The notes below the pieces were generated by a model. It saw only the letters and a program-made list of their open reading frames with translations, searched no databases and had not been told where the DNA came from. From positions 1-64,000 of the forward strand of contig JAKANY010000009.1 of NCBI GenBank assembly GCA_021823525.1: DNA of 64,000 bases, given 5' to 3'. The translations under genes were made by a program, and so were the position numbers. Below, in pieces: positions 56,715-64,000 of this stretch; the first letter of the stretch is position 1, and each line of letters begins with the position of its first letter. This DNA comes from Actinomycetes bacterium. GTDB lineage: Bacteria; Actinomycetota; Acidimicrobiia; Acidimicrobiales; RAAP-2.

Positions 56715-58343
56715 GTGCCCTTCGACGAGCCGCCCGCGCCGCCCGCCCGCGGCCGGGCCCGCCACCGGCGCCGCCCGCGCCGCCGGCGCGCGCGCATCGT
56801 CCTGATCGTGGTGCTCGCCTTCATCGTGCTGGTCGCCGGGGGGCTGGTCGCCGACTACTTCTACCTCAACTCCCTGGTGCACCGCGTGGCCGTCAGCCAC
56901 GAGACGCAGCGCTACAACAACACCGAGGACATCCTGCTCGTGGGCTCGACGTCGCGGTGCGCCCTCACGGTCCAGAACAAGGCCTACGGGCTGTGCAGCC
57001 AGGGCGTCACGGGCGTCAACAGCGACGTGGTGATGATCGTGCACCTCAACTTCACCACCAAGCAGGTGTCGCTGCTGTCGGTGCCGCGCGACGTGTTCGT
57101 CCCCAACGCCCGCACGACGGGCGCCAACAAGATCGACGCGGCCCTCTACCAGGGGCCGTCCCAGCTGGTGTCGGCCCTGTCCAACGACTTCGGGATCCCG
57201 GTCAACCACTTCATCGAGCTCAACTTCGACACCTTCGCCAACGTCGTCAACGTGCTGGGCGGGATCAACATGTACTTCCCGATGGAGGTGTTCGACGCCT
57301 ACTCCGGGCTGAACATCACCCACACGGGCTGCCAGCACCTCGACGGCTACCAGGCGCTCCAGGTGGTGCGGGCCCGCCACCTCCAGATCCGCTTCCCCGG
57401 CTACGGCCCGAACCACGCCACCTGGCCCCAGGAGGGCCTGAGCGACCTCGCGCGCATCCGGCGCGACCACGAGTTCCTGCGGGTAGTGGCCGAGACGCTC
57501 AAGGCCCACGGCCTGGGCAACCCCCTGACGGACCAGCGCCTGGCCCAGGCGGTCGCGCCGAACCTCGAGGTCGACTCGAACTTCTCCCTGGGCGACATGC
57601 TCTCGCTGGCCTCGGGCTTCGCCCACGTCTCGGTGTCCAACGTGCCCCAGGTGACCCTGCCCGTCGTGCTGCTCCAGACCGGGAGCTACCTCTACCAGGG
57701 CTACTACTACGGGGACGTCGAGTTCCCCCTCGGGCCCACCGACACCAACGTCGTGACCCACTTCCTCGAGCTGGCGCCCGGGACCAACACCATGGACGGG
57801 CGACCCCTGCCGCACCCCGCGCAGGTGAGCGTCGCCGTCGAGGGCGGCACCGGGGTGGCGAGCGCCGGCCCGGTGGTCGCGGCGGGCCTGCGGCGTCTGG
57901 GCTTCGTCGCGCACGCGGCTGGCGAGGTGCCGCCGGTGGGGGCGCGCGCCGAGACCGTCGTCTACCACGCCTCGAGCTCGCCCGCCTCGATCGGGCAGGC
58001 CGAGGCCGTGGCCGCCCATCTCAGCGGCCCCGTCGTGATGGCGCTGGGCCCCTCGCGTGGGGCCGACGTCACGGTGGTGACCGGGTCGGATGTGGCGGTC
58101 AGCGCGAGCGTGCCTGCCCCGCCCGCCACGCACGCCACCACGACCACGCACGCCACCACGACCACGCACGCCACGACGACGTCCACCACCACGGCGGGGG
58201 CGCACCCGACGACCACGACCACGGTCGCCGAGCCCGCCCAGCTGCGCCAGGACGGTGCGTTCTCGGCGCCCACGCTGCTCAACCAGCCGCTCCAGCCCTG
58301 GGACCCGCGCTCGTGCGGGCCCAACGGCACCGAGGGGCCGTGA
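56715..58343 (+). CDS. LytR-CpsA-Psr (LCP) cell-wall glycopolymer ligase
   Basis: Membrane-anchored phosphotransferase that attaches glycopolymers to peptidoglycan; 542 residues. A very Arg-rich N-terminus, one membrane segment (about 27-48), the LCP domain (about 75-245: NSDVVMIVHLN, LLSVPRDVFV, GANKIDAAL, LDGYQALQVVRARH, LARIRRDHEFLR), and a LytR_C domain (about 375-460). Near the C-terminus is a Thr-rich array with the unit THATTT repeated three times. Start GTG 56715 from the promoter spacing. Probably the cell-wall counterpart of CwlM and MurJ in this window. Confidence 0.9.
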   Translation: MPFDEPPAPPARGRARHRRRPRRRRARIVLIVVLAFIVLVAGGLVADYFYLNSLVHRVAVSHETQRYNNTEDILLVGSTSRCALTVQNKAYGLCSQGVTGVNSDVVMIVHLNFTTKQVSLLSVPRDVFVPNARTTGANKIDAALYQGPSQLVSALSNDFGIPVNHFIELNFDTFANVVNVLGGINMYFPMEVFDAYSGLNITHTGCQHLDGYQALQVVRARHLQIRFPGYGPNHATWPQEGLSDLARIRRDHEFLRVVAETLKAHGLGNPLTDQRLAQAVAPNLEVDSNFSLGDMLSLASGFAHVSVSNVPQVTLPVVLLQTGSYLYQGYYYGDVEFPLGPTDTNVVTHFLELAPGTNTMDGRPLPHPAQVSVAVEGGTGVASAGPVVAAGLRRLGFVAHAAGEVPPVGARAETVVYHASSSPASIGQAEAVAAHLSGPVVMALGPSRGADVTVVTGSDVAVSASVPAPPATHATTTTHATTTTHATTTSTTTAGAHPTTTTTVAEPAQLRQDGAFSAPTLLNQPLQPWDPRSCGPNGTEGP

Positions 58344-58347
58344 CGCG

Positions 58348-58980
58348 CTAGGCCGCGCCCGTGGGATCCGGCGGCGGGGCGGGGGGGTGCCCGATGCCCG
58401 AGGCCAGGAGCACGGCGTTGGGGATCTGGAGGAGGCCCTCGTCGGTGCGCACCGTCACGTAGGTCAGGCCGGTGCTGACGACGGTGACGTCGAGCACGCC
58501 CAGGACACCCGAGCGGATCCGGATGTGGTCGCCGGCCACGAAGGGTCGCGCGAAGAGCAGGACGGCCGCCGCGAAGACGTTGGACAGGCTCTGCTGGGCG
58601 GCGATGCCGATGATGATGCCCGTCACGCCCGCGCCGATGAGCAGGTGGGCGAACGAGACGCCCAGGACCGCGAACACCGCGAGGATCAAGACGACGACGC
58701 CGAAGCCGTTCATCACCAGGCGCACAGACGAGGCCGCGCCGAGCGTCCCGCGACGCCCGACGTGCAGGGCCACGGCGCGGGCCAGGTGGCGGATGGCGAT
58801 CGCGCCGCTGGCGACCAGCACGACGGCGGCCGCGACGATCAGCCAGACCGTCGCGCCGTGGTGGGGACGATGGTCGAGGTGCCGGCCGAAGGCCAGCGAC
58901 GCGATCGCGACGGCCAGCGCCGCCGCGCCGAGCAGCCACGCGCGGCCCGGGCTCGCCGATCCGGAGGGGCGCGCGGTCAT
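58348..58980 (-). CDS. MscS-family mechanosensitive channel (small)
   Basis: 210 residues. Two N-terminal membrane segments, then the MscS core: pore helix region VTGIIIGIAAQQSLSNVFAA (about 122-142) and the start of the beta domain FARPFVAGDHIRI. The C-terminal alpha/beta domain of E. coli MscS is mostly absent, giving a minimal channel. Start ATG 58980 has TACCAT 6 nt upstream; GGAGGG also falls directly before the ATG. Stops 5 bp from the convergent LCP stop. Confidence 0.85.
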   Translation of the reverse strand: MTARPSGSASPGRAWLLGAAALAVAIASLAFGRHLDHRPHHGATVWLIVAAAVVLVASGAIAIRHLARAVALHVGRRGTLGAASSVRLVMNGFGVVVLILAVFAVLGVSFAHLLIGAGVTGIIIGIAAQQSLSNVFAAAVLLFARPFVAGDHIRIRSGVLGVLDVTVVSTGLTYVTVRTDEGLLQIPNAVLLASGIGHPPAPPPDPTGAA

Positions 58981-58986
58981 CCCTCC

Positions 58987-58992
58987 ATGGTA
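58987..58992 (-). promoter_or_regulatory. -10 box of the MscS gene (leaderless type)
   Basis: TACCAT on the minus strand, 6 nt before ATG 58980. Confidence 0.5.
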
Positions 58993-59014
58993 GAGAGCGC
59001 GTCGCGGATCGTCG

Positions 59015-59800
59015 CTACTGGGCCGTCCAGCCGCCGTCGATGGACAGCGACGCCCCGGTCACGGTGCGCGCCGCGTCCGAGCACAGGTACAGCGCCAGGG
59101 CGCCGATGGCCTCGGGAGTGGTGAAGGCGAGCATGGGCTGCTTCTCGGAGAGCAGGCTCGCCGACTCGGTGGCGACGTCGGTGCCGGCGGCGCGCGCGCG
59201 GTCCTCGAGCTGGCGCTCGACCAGCGGCGTGAGCACCCAGCCCGGGCAGATGGCGTTCACCGTGATGCCGTCGTTGGCGGTCTCGAGCGCGGCCACCTTG
59301 GTCGCACCCACGACGCCGTGCTTGGCGGCGACGTAGGCGACCTTCTGGGCGCTCGCGACGAGCCCGTGAGCCGAGGCGATGTTGATGATGCGCCCGAAGC
59401 CCCGCCGGCGCATGCCCGGAATCGCCGCGCGCATGCCGTGGAAGACCGCCGACAGGTTGAGGGCGATGATGGCATCCCAGCGCTCCGGGGGGAACTCGTC
59501 GAGGGGCGCCACGTGCTGGATGCCGGCGTTGTTGACCAGCACGTCCAGGGTCCCGAAGCGCTCCTCGGCGCGACCGACCATCGCCGCGACCTCCTCGGGG
59601 CGCGACAGGTCGGCGCCGTCGTAGGCGACCTCGACGCCGTGGGTGGTGGACAGCTCGGTGACCAGCGCCTCGATCTGGTGCGGGTCGCCGAACCCGTTCA
59701 GGGTCACGCGCGCGCCCTGCTCGGCCAGCGCGCGGGCCACGCCCAGTCCGATCCCGCTGGTCGATCCCGTGACCAGGGCGGTGCGTCCGTGCAAACTCAT
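59015..59800 (-). CDS. 3-hydroxybutyrate dehydrogenase-like SDR
   Basis: 261 residues. TGSTSGIGLGVA (about 10), NNAGIQHVAPLDEFP, the catalytic Ser in IINIASAHGLVAS and VAYVAAKHG (Tyr about 155) match bacterial D-3-hydroxybutyrate dehydrogenases. It oxidises 3-hydroxybutyrate to acetoacetate with NAD. Start ATG 59800 (AGGAG upstream) overlaps the livM stop as ATGA, so it is the last gene of the importer operon, hinting that the imported compound feeds this pathway. Confidence 0.85.
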   Translation of the reverse strand: MSLHGRTALVTGSTSGIGLGVARALAEQGARVTLNGFGDPHQIEALVTELSTTHGVEVAYDGADLSRPEEVAAMVGRAEERFGTLDVLVNNAGIQHVAPLDEFPPERWDAIIALNLSAVFHGMRAAIPGMRRRGFGRIINIASAHGLVASAQKVAYVAAKHGVVGATKVAALETANDGITVNAICPGWVLTPLVERQLEDRARAAGTDVATESASLLSEKQPMLAFTTPEAIGALALYLCSDAARTVTGASLSIDGGWTAQ

Positions 59801-60879
59801 GCGTCTCCTCTCGGTGGGGGGGCGGCTGGCCGGCGCGACGCGAGTCGCGCGCGGGCCCGGGCGACCGCCCCGGCGAACCCGCCCGGGACGAACAGGACGA
59901 ACAGCACGAAGATCGCCCCCAGGAGGAACTGGGGCTGAGAGAGCGGCACGCGCGCCACGGCGGGCAGCGAGGCGAAGCTGGGCTCGGCGGCCACCTTCAG
60001 AAGGTACTGCTGGAGGTAGACGTAGGCGAAGGCGCCCGCGACGGGACCCCAGGCGCTGCCGGGGCCCCCGAGGACCACCATCACCAGGATCGACAGCGTC
60101 AGGGTGGTCGAGGCGACGGCGCTGGGCACCGCGGTGCCGATGAGCAGGATGTAGACGACGCCGCCACCCGCGGCCACCAGTGACGAGAGCGTGAAGGCGG
60201 CCAGCTTGAAGCCGAAGGGGCGCAGCCCGAGCACCTCGACGCGCTGCTCGTTCTCGCGCACGGCGACCAGGACGTGACCGGTGGCCGACGTGGTCACCAC
60301 GCGCACCACGGCCGCGGCCAGCACCAGGTACACGAGGGCCAGCCAGTAGAGGCTTCGCGTGTTGGAGACCGCCCCCGACAGCAGCGCCGGCAGCCGGGTG
60401 GAGCTCAGGGCCAGGCCCGTGTCGCCGCCGGTGAGGTTGTGCGGGTTGTCCTCGACCAGGTAGTAGAAGGCCTGGGCGAAGGCCAGGGTGACCATGGCGA
60501 AGGCGATCCCGCCCACGCGCAGGGAGATCGCGCCCAGCACCAGGGCCAGCACCAGCGTGACCGCGACCGTCAGGCCGAGGGCGGAGGCCAGGGGCCATCC
60601 CCAGCGTGACAGGGCGATGTCGAAGACGTAGACGCCGGTGCCGAAGAAGGTGACCGGGCCCAGCGACAGCAGGCCGGTGTAGCCGAAGAGCACGTCGTAG
60701 CCCAGGGCGACGCCGGCGAAGATGAAGCACAGCGCCAGCACCTCGAGCGTCCCGGTGGCGTTGACGACGTCGACGGTGCCCGGCAGGACCCAGGGCACGT
60801 GCAGCCCGATGAGCGGGACGAGCGCGAGCAGCGCGACCAGTGCCGCGCCCAGCGTGATGCCGAGGGCGCGGCCCCTCAT
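59797..60879 (-). CDS. livM: Branched-chain amino acid-type ABC permease, LivM-like
   Basis: 360 residues, about ten membrane segments. The conserved cytosolic loop RVGGIAFAMVTLAFAQAFYYLVEDNPHNLTGG and AVRENEQRVEVLGL are typical of LivM. Forms the channel with LivH. Start ATG 60879, overlapping livH as ATGA. C-terminus is Ala/Arg/Pro-rich. Confidence 0.92.
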   Translation of the reverse strand: MRGRALGITLGAALVALLALVPLIGLHVPWVLPGTVDVVNATGTLEVLALCFIFAGVALGYDVLFGYTGLLSLGPVTFFGTGVYVFDIALSRWGWPLASALGLTVAVTLVLALVLGAISLRVGGIAFAMVTLAFAQAFYYLVEDNPHNLTGGDTGLALSSTRLPALLSGAVSNTRSLYWLALVYLVLAAAVVRVVTTSATGHVLVAVRENEQRVEVLGLRPFGFKLAAFTLSSLVAAGGGVVYILLIGTAVPSAVASTTLTLSILVMVVLGGPGSAWGPVAGAFAYVYLQQYLLKVAAEPSFASLPAVARVPLSQPQFLLGAIFVLFVLFVPGGFAGAVARARARLASRRPAAPPPRGDA

Positions 60880-61781
60880 ATCGTCCCCCCGAAGAGCCCG
60901 CGCGGCCGCCACTCGAGCACGACGGCCAGCAGGAGCACCACCGACAGGTTGCCGATCTCGGCCATCCCGGGGTGGCTGCTCAGGTAGTAGTTGGAGAAGT
61001 CCTGGACCACGCCCACCAGCAGCGCCGCCACCGCCGAGCCGCGGATCGAGCCCAGCCCCCCGATGACCACCACGATGAAGGCGAAGATGAGCAGCCCGTC
61101 GCCCTGGAGCGGACTCACCAGGTCGCCGTTGAACACGACGCTGTTGAGCAGGCCGGCGAGGCCCGCCATCGCCCCGCCCAGGACGAACACGAGCGTGAAG
61201 GCCCGCCCGACGTCGACGCCGAGCGCCCGCACCATGTCGCGGTTCTCCACGCCGGCCCGGATGATGATGCCGTAGCGGGTGCGCCGCAGGAACCACTCGA
61301 GCCCGACCAGCACGACGATCCCGGCCGCCAGGGCCACGAAGTCGGCGTTGGGCAGGTTGAGGGCTCCCCAGTGGGTCGCCTCGAAGAACCACAGGGGGAC
61401 CGGCAGGGACAGGGAGTTGCTCCCGAACCCGCCGAGCAGCAGCCCCACGGCGGCCAGGTCCAGCCCGATGGTCACCAGGATCTGGCTGATGGGTCGCCCG
61501 TAGAGGGGGCGGATCAAGAGCAGCTCGGTGAGGCCGGCCACCACGGCGCCCGCGATGATCGAGGCGCCCACGCCCAGGGCGAAGATCGTCGGCGCGCCCA
61601 GCCCGCTGGCCAGGTGGGTCGTGAGGTCCCAGGCGGCGTAGGCGCCGAGCGTCATGAACAGGCCGTGGGCGAAGTTGAGCACGTCCATCAGGCCGTAGAT
61701 CAGCGACAGGCCCGAGGCCGCAAGGAAGTAGACGGCGCTCAGGGCCAGGGCGGAGAACGTGAGGTCGGCGAGCACGGTCAC
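60876..61781 (-). CDS. livH: Branched-chain amino acid-type ABC permease, LivH-like
   Basis: 301 residues, about eight membrane segments. SGLSLIYGLMDVLNFAHGLF near the N-terminus, ENRDMVRALGVDVGRAF and GGLGSIRGSAVAALLVG are LivH hallmarks. Start GTG 61781, overlapping livF as GTGA. Confidence 0.93.
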   Translation of the reverse strand: MTVLADLTFSALALSAVYFLAASGLSLIYGLMDVLNFAHGLFMTLGAYAAWDLTTHLASGLGAPTIFALGVGASIIAGAVVAGLTELLLIRPLYGRPISQILVTIGLDLAAVGLLLGGFGSNSLSLPVPLWFFEATHWGALNLPNADFVALAAGIVVLVGLEWFLRRTRYGIIIRAGVENRDMVRALGVDVGRAFTLVFVLGGAMAGLAGLLNSVVFNGDLVSPLQGDGLLIFAFIVVVIGGLGSIRGSAVAALLVGVVQDFSNYYLSSHPGMAEIGNLSVVLLLAVVLEWRPRGLFGGTI

Positions 61782-62470
61782 GCGCTGACCCCCAGGAGCT
61801 GGCGCATCAGGTCCTCGTCGTCCAGGTCGGCGACGGGACCCTGGTGCACGACGGCGCCGTGGTCCAAGACGACGATGTGGCGCGCGAGGCGGCGCACGAC
61901 GGCCAAGTTCTGCTCGACGAGCAGCATCGTGGTGGTCGCCGAGACCCGGGCGAGCACGTCGGTCAGCTCGCTGACGAGGCGCGGCGCGAGGCCCTTGGAC
62001 GGCTCGTCGACCACCAGGAGGGGCCAGCGATTCAGCAGCGCGCGGGCGACGGCCACCATCTGCTGCTGACCGCCCGAGAGGGTCCCGGCGCGCTGGCGCG
62101 CGCGCTCGCGCAGCTCGGGGAAGAGCTCGTAGACCGCGTCGTAGTCGGGCGCGGCGACCTGCTCGGCGAGGCGCAGGTTCTCGGCCACGGTGAGTGCGCT
62201 GAAGACGTCGCGGTCCTCGGGCACGTAGGCGACCCCGAGGCGCGCCACGCGGTGTGCGGGCCAGCGCGAGACGTCCTGGCCCAGGACGCGCACGCTGCCG
62301 GTGTGGGGGACCAGGCCCATGAGGGCGCGCAGGGTCGTGGTCTTGCCCACGCCGTTTCGCCCCAGGAGAGCGAGCACCTCGCCCTCGGGCGCGGCGAGCG
62401 AGACGCCCTGGAGCACGTGAGAGCCCCCGAGGCTCACGTGGACGTCGGTGAGCTCGACGGCCGCGCTCAC
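61778..62470 (-). CDS. livF: ABC importer ATPase, LivF-like
   Basis: 230 residues. Walker A GRNGVGKTT (about 38), signature LSGGQQQM (about 132), Walker B LLVVDEPSKGL. One of two ATPases of the importer. Start GTG 62470 overlaps the livG stop. Confidence 0.93.
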   Translation of the reverse strand: MSAAVELTDVHVSLGGSHVLQGVSLAAPEGEVLALLGRNGVGKTTTLRALMGLVPHTGSVRVLGQDVSRWPAHRVARLGVAYVPEDRDVFSALTVAENLRLAEQVAAPDYDAVYELFPELRERARQRAGTLSGGQQQMVAVARALLNRWPLLVVDEPSKGLAPRLVSELTDVLARVSATTTMLLVEQNLAVVRRLARHIVVLDHGAVVHQGPVADLDDEDLMRQLLGVSA

Positions 62471-63237
62471 AGCGGCTGTCCCAGGTAGGCGCGCTGGACG
62501 GTCTCGTTGGCGACGATCTCGTCGGGGGTGCCCAGTGCCAGCAGCTGCCCGGCGTCGAGCACCGCGATCGACTCGGCCAGGCCGACGACCACCGACATGT
62601 GGTGCTCGACCATGACCACGGTGTGGCCCTCGCGGTGGAGCCCGGCGATCAGCTCGCTCAGGTGGGCGACGTCGTCGGCGGTGACGCCGGCCATCGGCTC
62701 GTCGAGCAGCAGGACACGGGCCTCGCTGGCCAGCAGAACGGCCAGCTCGACCTTGCGCTTGTCGCCGTGGGAGAGCAGCCCGGTGACGCGCGATGCGCGG
62801 TCGGCCAGCCCCACGAGGGCCAGGGCCTCGCCGGCGCGGACGCTGTCGGCGTCGTGCGGGCGCGGAGGCCGCCAGAAGCGGCCCGAGCCGCCCCGGTGCG
62901 CCTGGGCGGCCAGGCGCACGTTCTCGAAGGCGGTGAGCCCGTTGAAGAGGCTGGAGGTCTGGAAGGTCCGCCCGAGCCCCAGCCGGGCGCGCTCGGCTGG
63001 CCGCCGGCGCGTCACCACGTGGCCGTCGAGCTCGACCTCGCCGGCGCTGGGCCGCAGCACGCCGCTGAGCAGGTTGAACAAGGTGGACTTGCCCGCGCCG
63101 TTGGGGCCGATGACGCCCAGGAAGTGCCCGGGCGCGATGGTCAGCGTGACGTCCCGGATGATGTCGAGGCCGCCGACGCGGAAGCCCAGGTCCCGCGCGC
63201 GCAGTGCGGGGACCTGGGCTTCCAACGTCTCGCTCAC
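62467..63237 (-). CDS. livG: ABC importer ATPase, LivG-like
   Basis: 256 residues. Walker A GPNGAGKST (about 42), LivG-type signature LLSHGDKRKVELA and Walker B VLLLDEPMAGV. Partner of LivF. Start GTG 63237, 7 nt after the binding-protein stop. Confidence 0.93.
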   Translation of the reverse strand: MSETLEAQVPALRARDLGFRVGGLDIIRDVTLTIAPGHFLGVIGPNGAGKSTLFNLLSGVLRPSAGEVELDGHVVTRRRPAERARLGLGRTFQTSSLFNGLTAFENVRLAAQAHRGGSGRFWRPPRPHDADSVRAGEALALVGLADRASRVTGLLSHGDKRKVELAVLLASEARVLLLDEPMAGVTADDVAHLSELIAGLHREGHTVVMVEHHMSVVVGLAESIAVLDAGQLLALGTPDEIVANETVQRAYLGQPL

Positions 63238-63244
63238 GTCGCGA

Positions 63245-64000
63245 TCAGCTGCCGAAGTGCGCGCTGACTGGCGGGGCCGTCTCCGCGGAGCTCAGGGTGT
63301 CGAGGAGCACCGGCTGGTAGGTGCCGGTCACCGTCGAGACCAGCTGGACCTGGAACATCGGCTGGAGCATGGCGTGGTCGGAGGCCCGGATCATCTGGGG
63401 TCCCTTGGGCGCCAGGAAGTGCCAGCCCTCGAGGCCCTTGATCATCTTCATGACGTTGGTGCCCTGACCGGTCTGGATCGCGTGGACCACCATCTGGGCC
63501 CACACGAAGCCGTCAGCGGCGAACAGGTCCGGGTACTGGTGGTAGTCGGCCCGCATGCCCTTGATGAGGTACGCGTTGACCGGGTTGTGCGCGGACTGCC
63601 AGTTGTAGAGCGACAGGTAGTAGAACTTCAGCCCGGCCGCTCCGTAGAACTGGTAGGTCGCGATGTTGGCCAGACCCGTGATCACCTTGGAGCTCGCGAA
63701 GATCCCCTGCTGGTCGAGAGCCTGCGCCAGCGGCGCCCCGGTGGTCCCGGCCCACGCCAGGAAGACGATGTCCGGGTGCATCGCCGCGACCTGGAGGGCG
63801 ACGGGCGTGAAGTCCGTGGTGGTCAAGGGGACCAGCAGGGTCTTGACGGTGTCGCCCAGGGACCCGAAGGCGCTGGTGGCGTCGGTCACGTAGGACTGCC
63901 CGAAGGCGAAGTCCTGGGCCAGCACCAGCACCGTCTTGCCCGTCCCGAGCTGCTTGACGTAGGACTTGGCCGTCTGCACGTCCTGGTAGGTCTGGCGACC
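63245..64000 (-). CDS. livK: Periplasmic-type amino-acid/organic-acid binding protein, N-terminus cut by window edge
   Basis: The last about 251 residues of a type I substrate-binding protein of the LivK/Leu-Ile-Val family (VLVLAQDFAFGQSYVTD, PDIVFLAWAGTTGAPLAQAL, ADGFVWAQMVVHAIQTGQGT). Fold and operon position define it as the solute receptor for the importer. The ligand pocket lies partly in the missing part. In this family many members bind acyl compounds or short-chain amides rather than Leu. Confidence 0.88.
   Translation of the reverse strand, partial: GRQTYQDVQTAKSYVKQLGTGKTVLVLAQDFAFGQSYVTDATSAFGSLGDTVKTLLVPLTTTDFTPVALQVAAMHPDIVFLAWAGTTGAPLAQALDQQGIFASSKVITGLANIATYQFYGAAGLKFYYLSLYNWQSAHNPVNAYLIKGMRADYHQYPDLFAADGFVWAQMVVHAIQTGQGTNVMKMIKGLEGWHFLAPKGPQMIRASDHAMLQPMFQVQLVSTVTGTYQPVLLDTLSSAETAPPVSAHFGS

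Overview
The window is a very G+C-rich bacterial chromosome segment built around the replication origin of an actinobacterium. The core order rpmH-rnpA-yidD-yidC-jag-rsmG-parA-parB-cwlM-trxA-trxB, with murJ, a DUF6049-type secreted protein and pcnA beyond it, and dnaA-dnaN-recF-dciA-gyrB-gyrA on the other side, is the arrangement known from Mycobacterium and other Actinomycetota. CwlM, DUF5318, an ino1-padR pair and an actinobacterial-type MIPS support this. A deep-branching class such as Acidimicrobiia is possible, but I cannot prove it from this sequence: MurJ lacks the mycobacterial C-terminal pseudokinase, and most gene starts carry leaderless-type promoters.

Layout. 1-2.99 kb: a divergent lysE/lysG pair and a DEAD-box helicase fused to a cold-shock domain. 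2.99-9.5 kb, minus strand: an asymmetric heterodimeric ABC exporter, a P1B-type ATPase with a C-terminal hemerythrin domain, and an OsmC protein. 9.6-15.8 kb: cell-surface proteins (SGNH hydrolase, alpha/beta hydrolase, two proteins of unknown role), a GNAT acetyltransferase and a methyltransferase. 15.8-26.1 kb, minus strand: ABC-F ATPase, gyrA, gyrB, dciA, recF, dnaN, dnaA. 26.2-32.8 kb, plus strand: the rpmH-to-rsmG cluster, then a 1.55-kb gene-free centromere-like region with five parS or parS-like sites, then parAB. 32.9-39.9 kb, minus strand: DUF6049 gene-murJ-degV-small membrane protein-trxB-trxA-cwlM, apparently one tightly packed operon. 40-47.8 kb: pcnA, ino1-padR, a DUF5318 gene, panB, rpsF-ssb-rpsR-rplI and dnaB. 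47.8-54.4 kb: an SDR, rlmN, an MFS transporter and a three-gene 2-oxoacid dehydrogenase operon. 54.4-59 kb: an orphan response regulator, a secreted repeat (propeller-like) protein, an LCP ligase and an MscS channel. 59-64 kb: a 3-hydroxybutyrate-dehydrogenase-like SDR cotranscribed with a complete liv-type ABC importer, whose binding-protein gene runs off the window.

The most unusual signals are: (1) a parS site embedded in a 263-bp unit repeated in exact register three times, with the third parS decayed; (2) at least fourteen starts with a TAnnnT hexamer 5-7 nt upstream and usually no Shine-Dalgarno, pointing to pervasive leaderless transcription; (3) two short upstream ORFs that end in a 4-nt GTGA overlap with the next gene's start; (4) an 18-bp perfect palindrome abutting a TATAAT box at padR-ino1; (5) a CwlM pseudo-amidase whose most likely start is a CTG overlapping the trxA stop; and (6) convergent genes that end on the same CTAG tetranucleotide three times.
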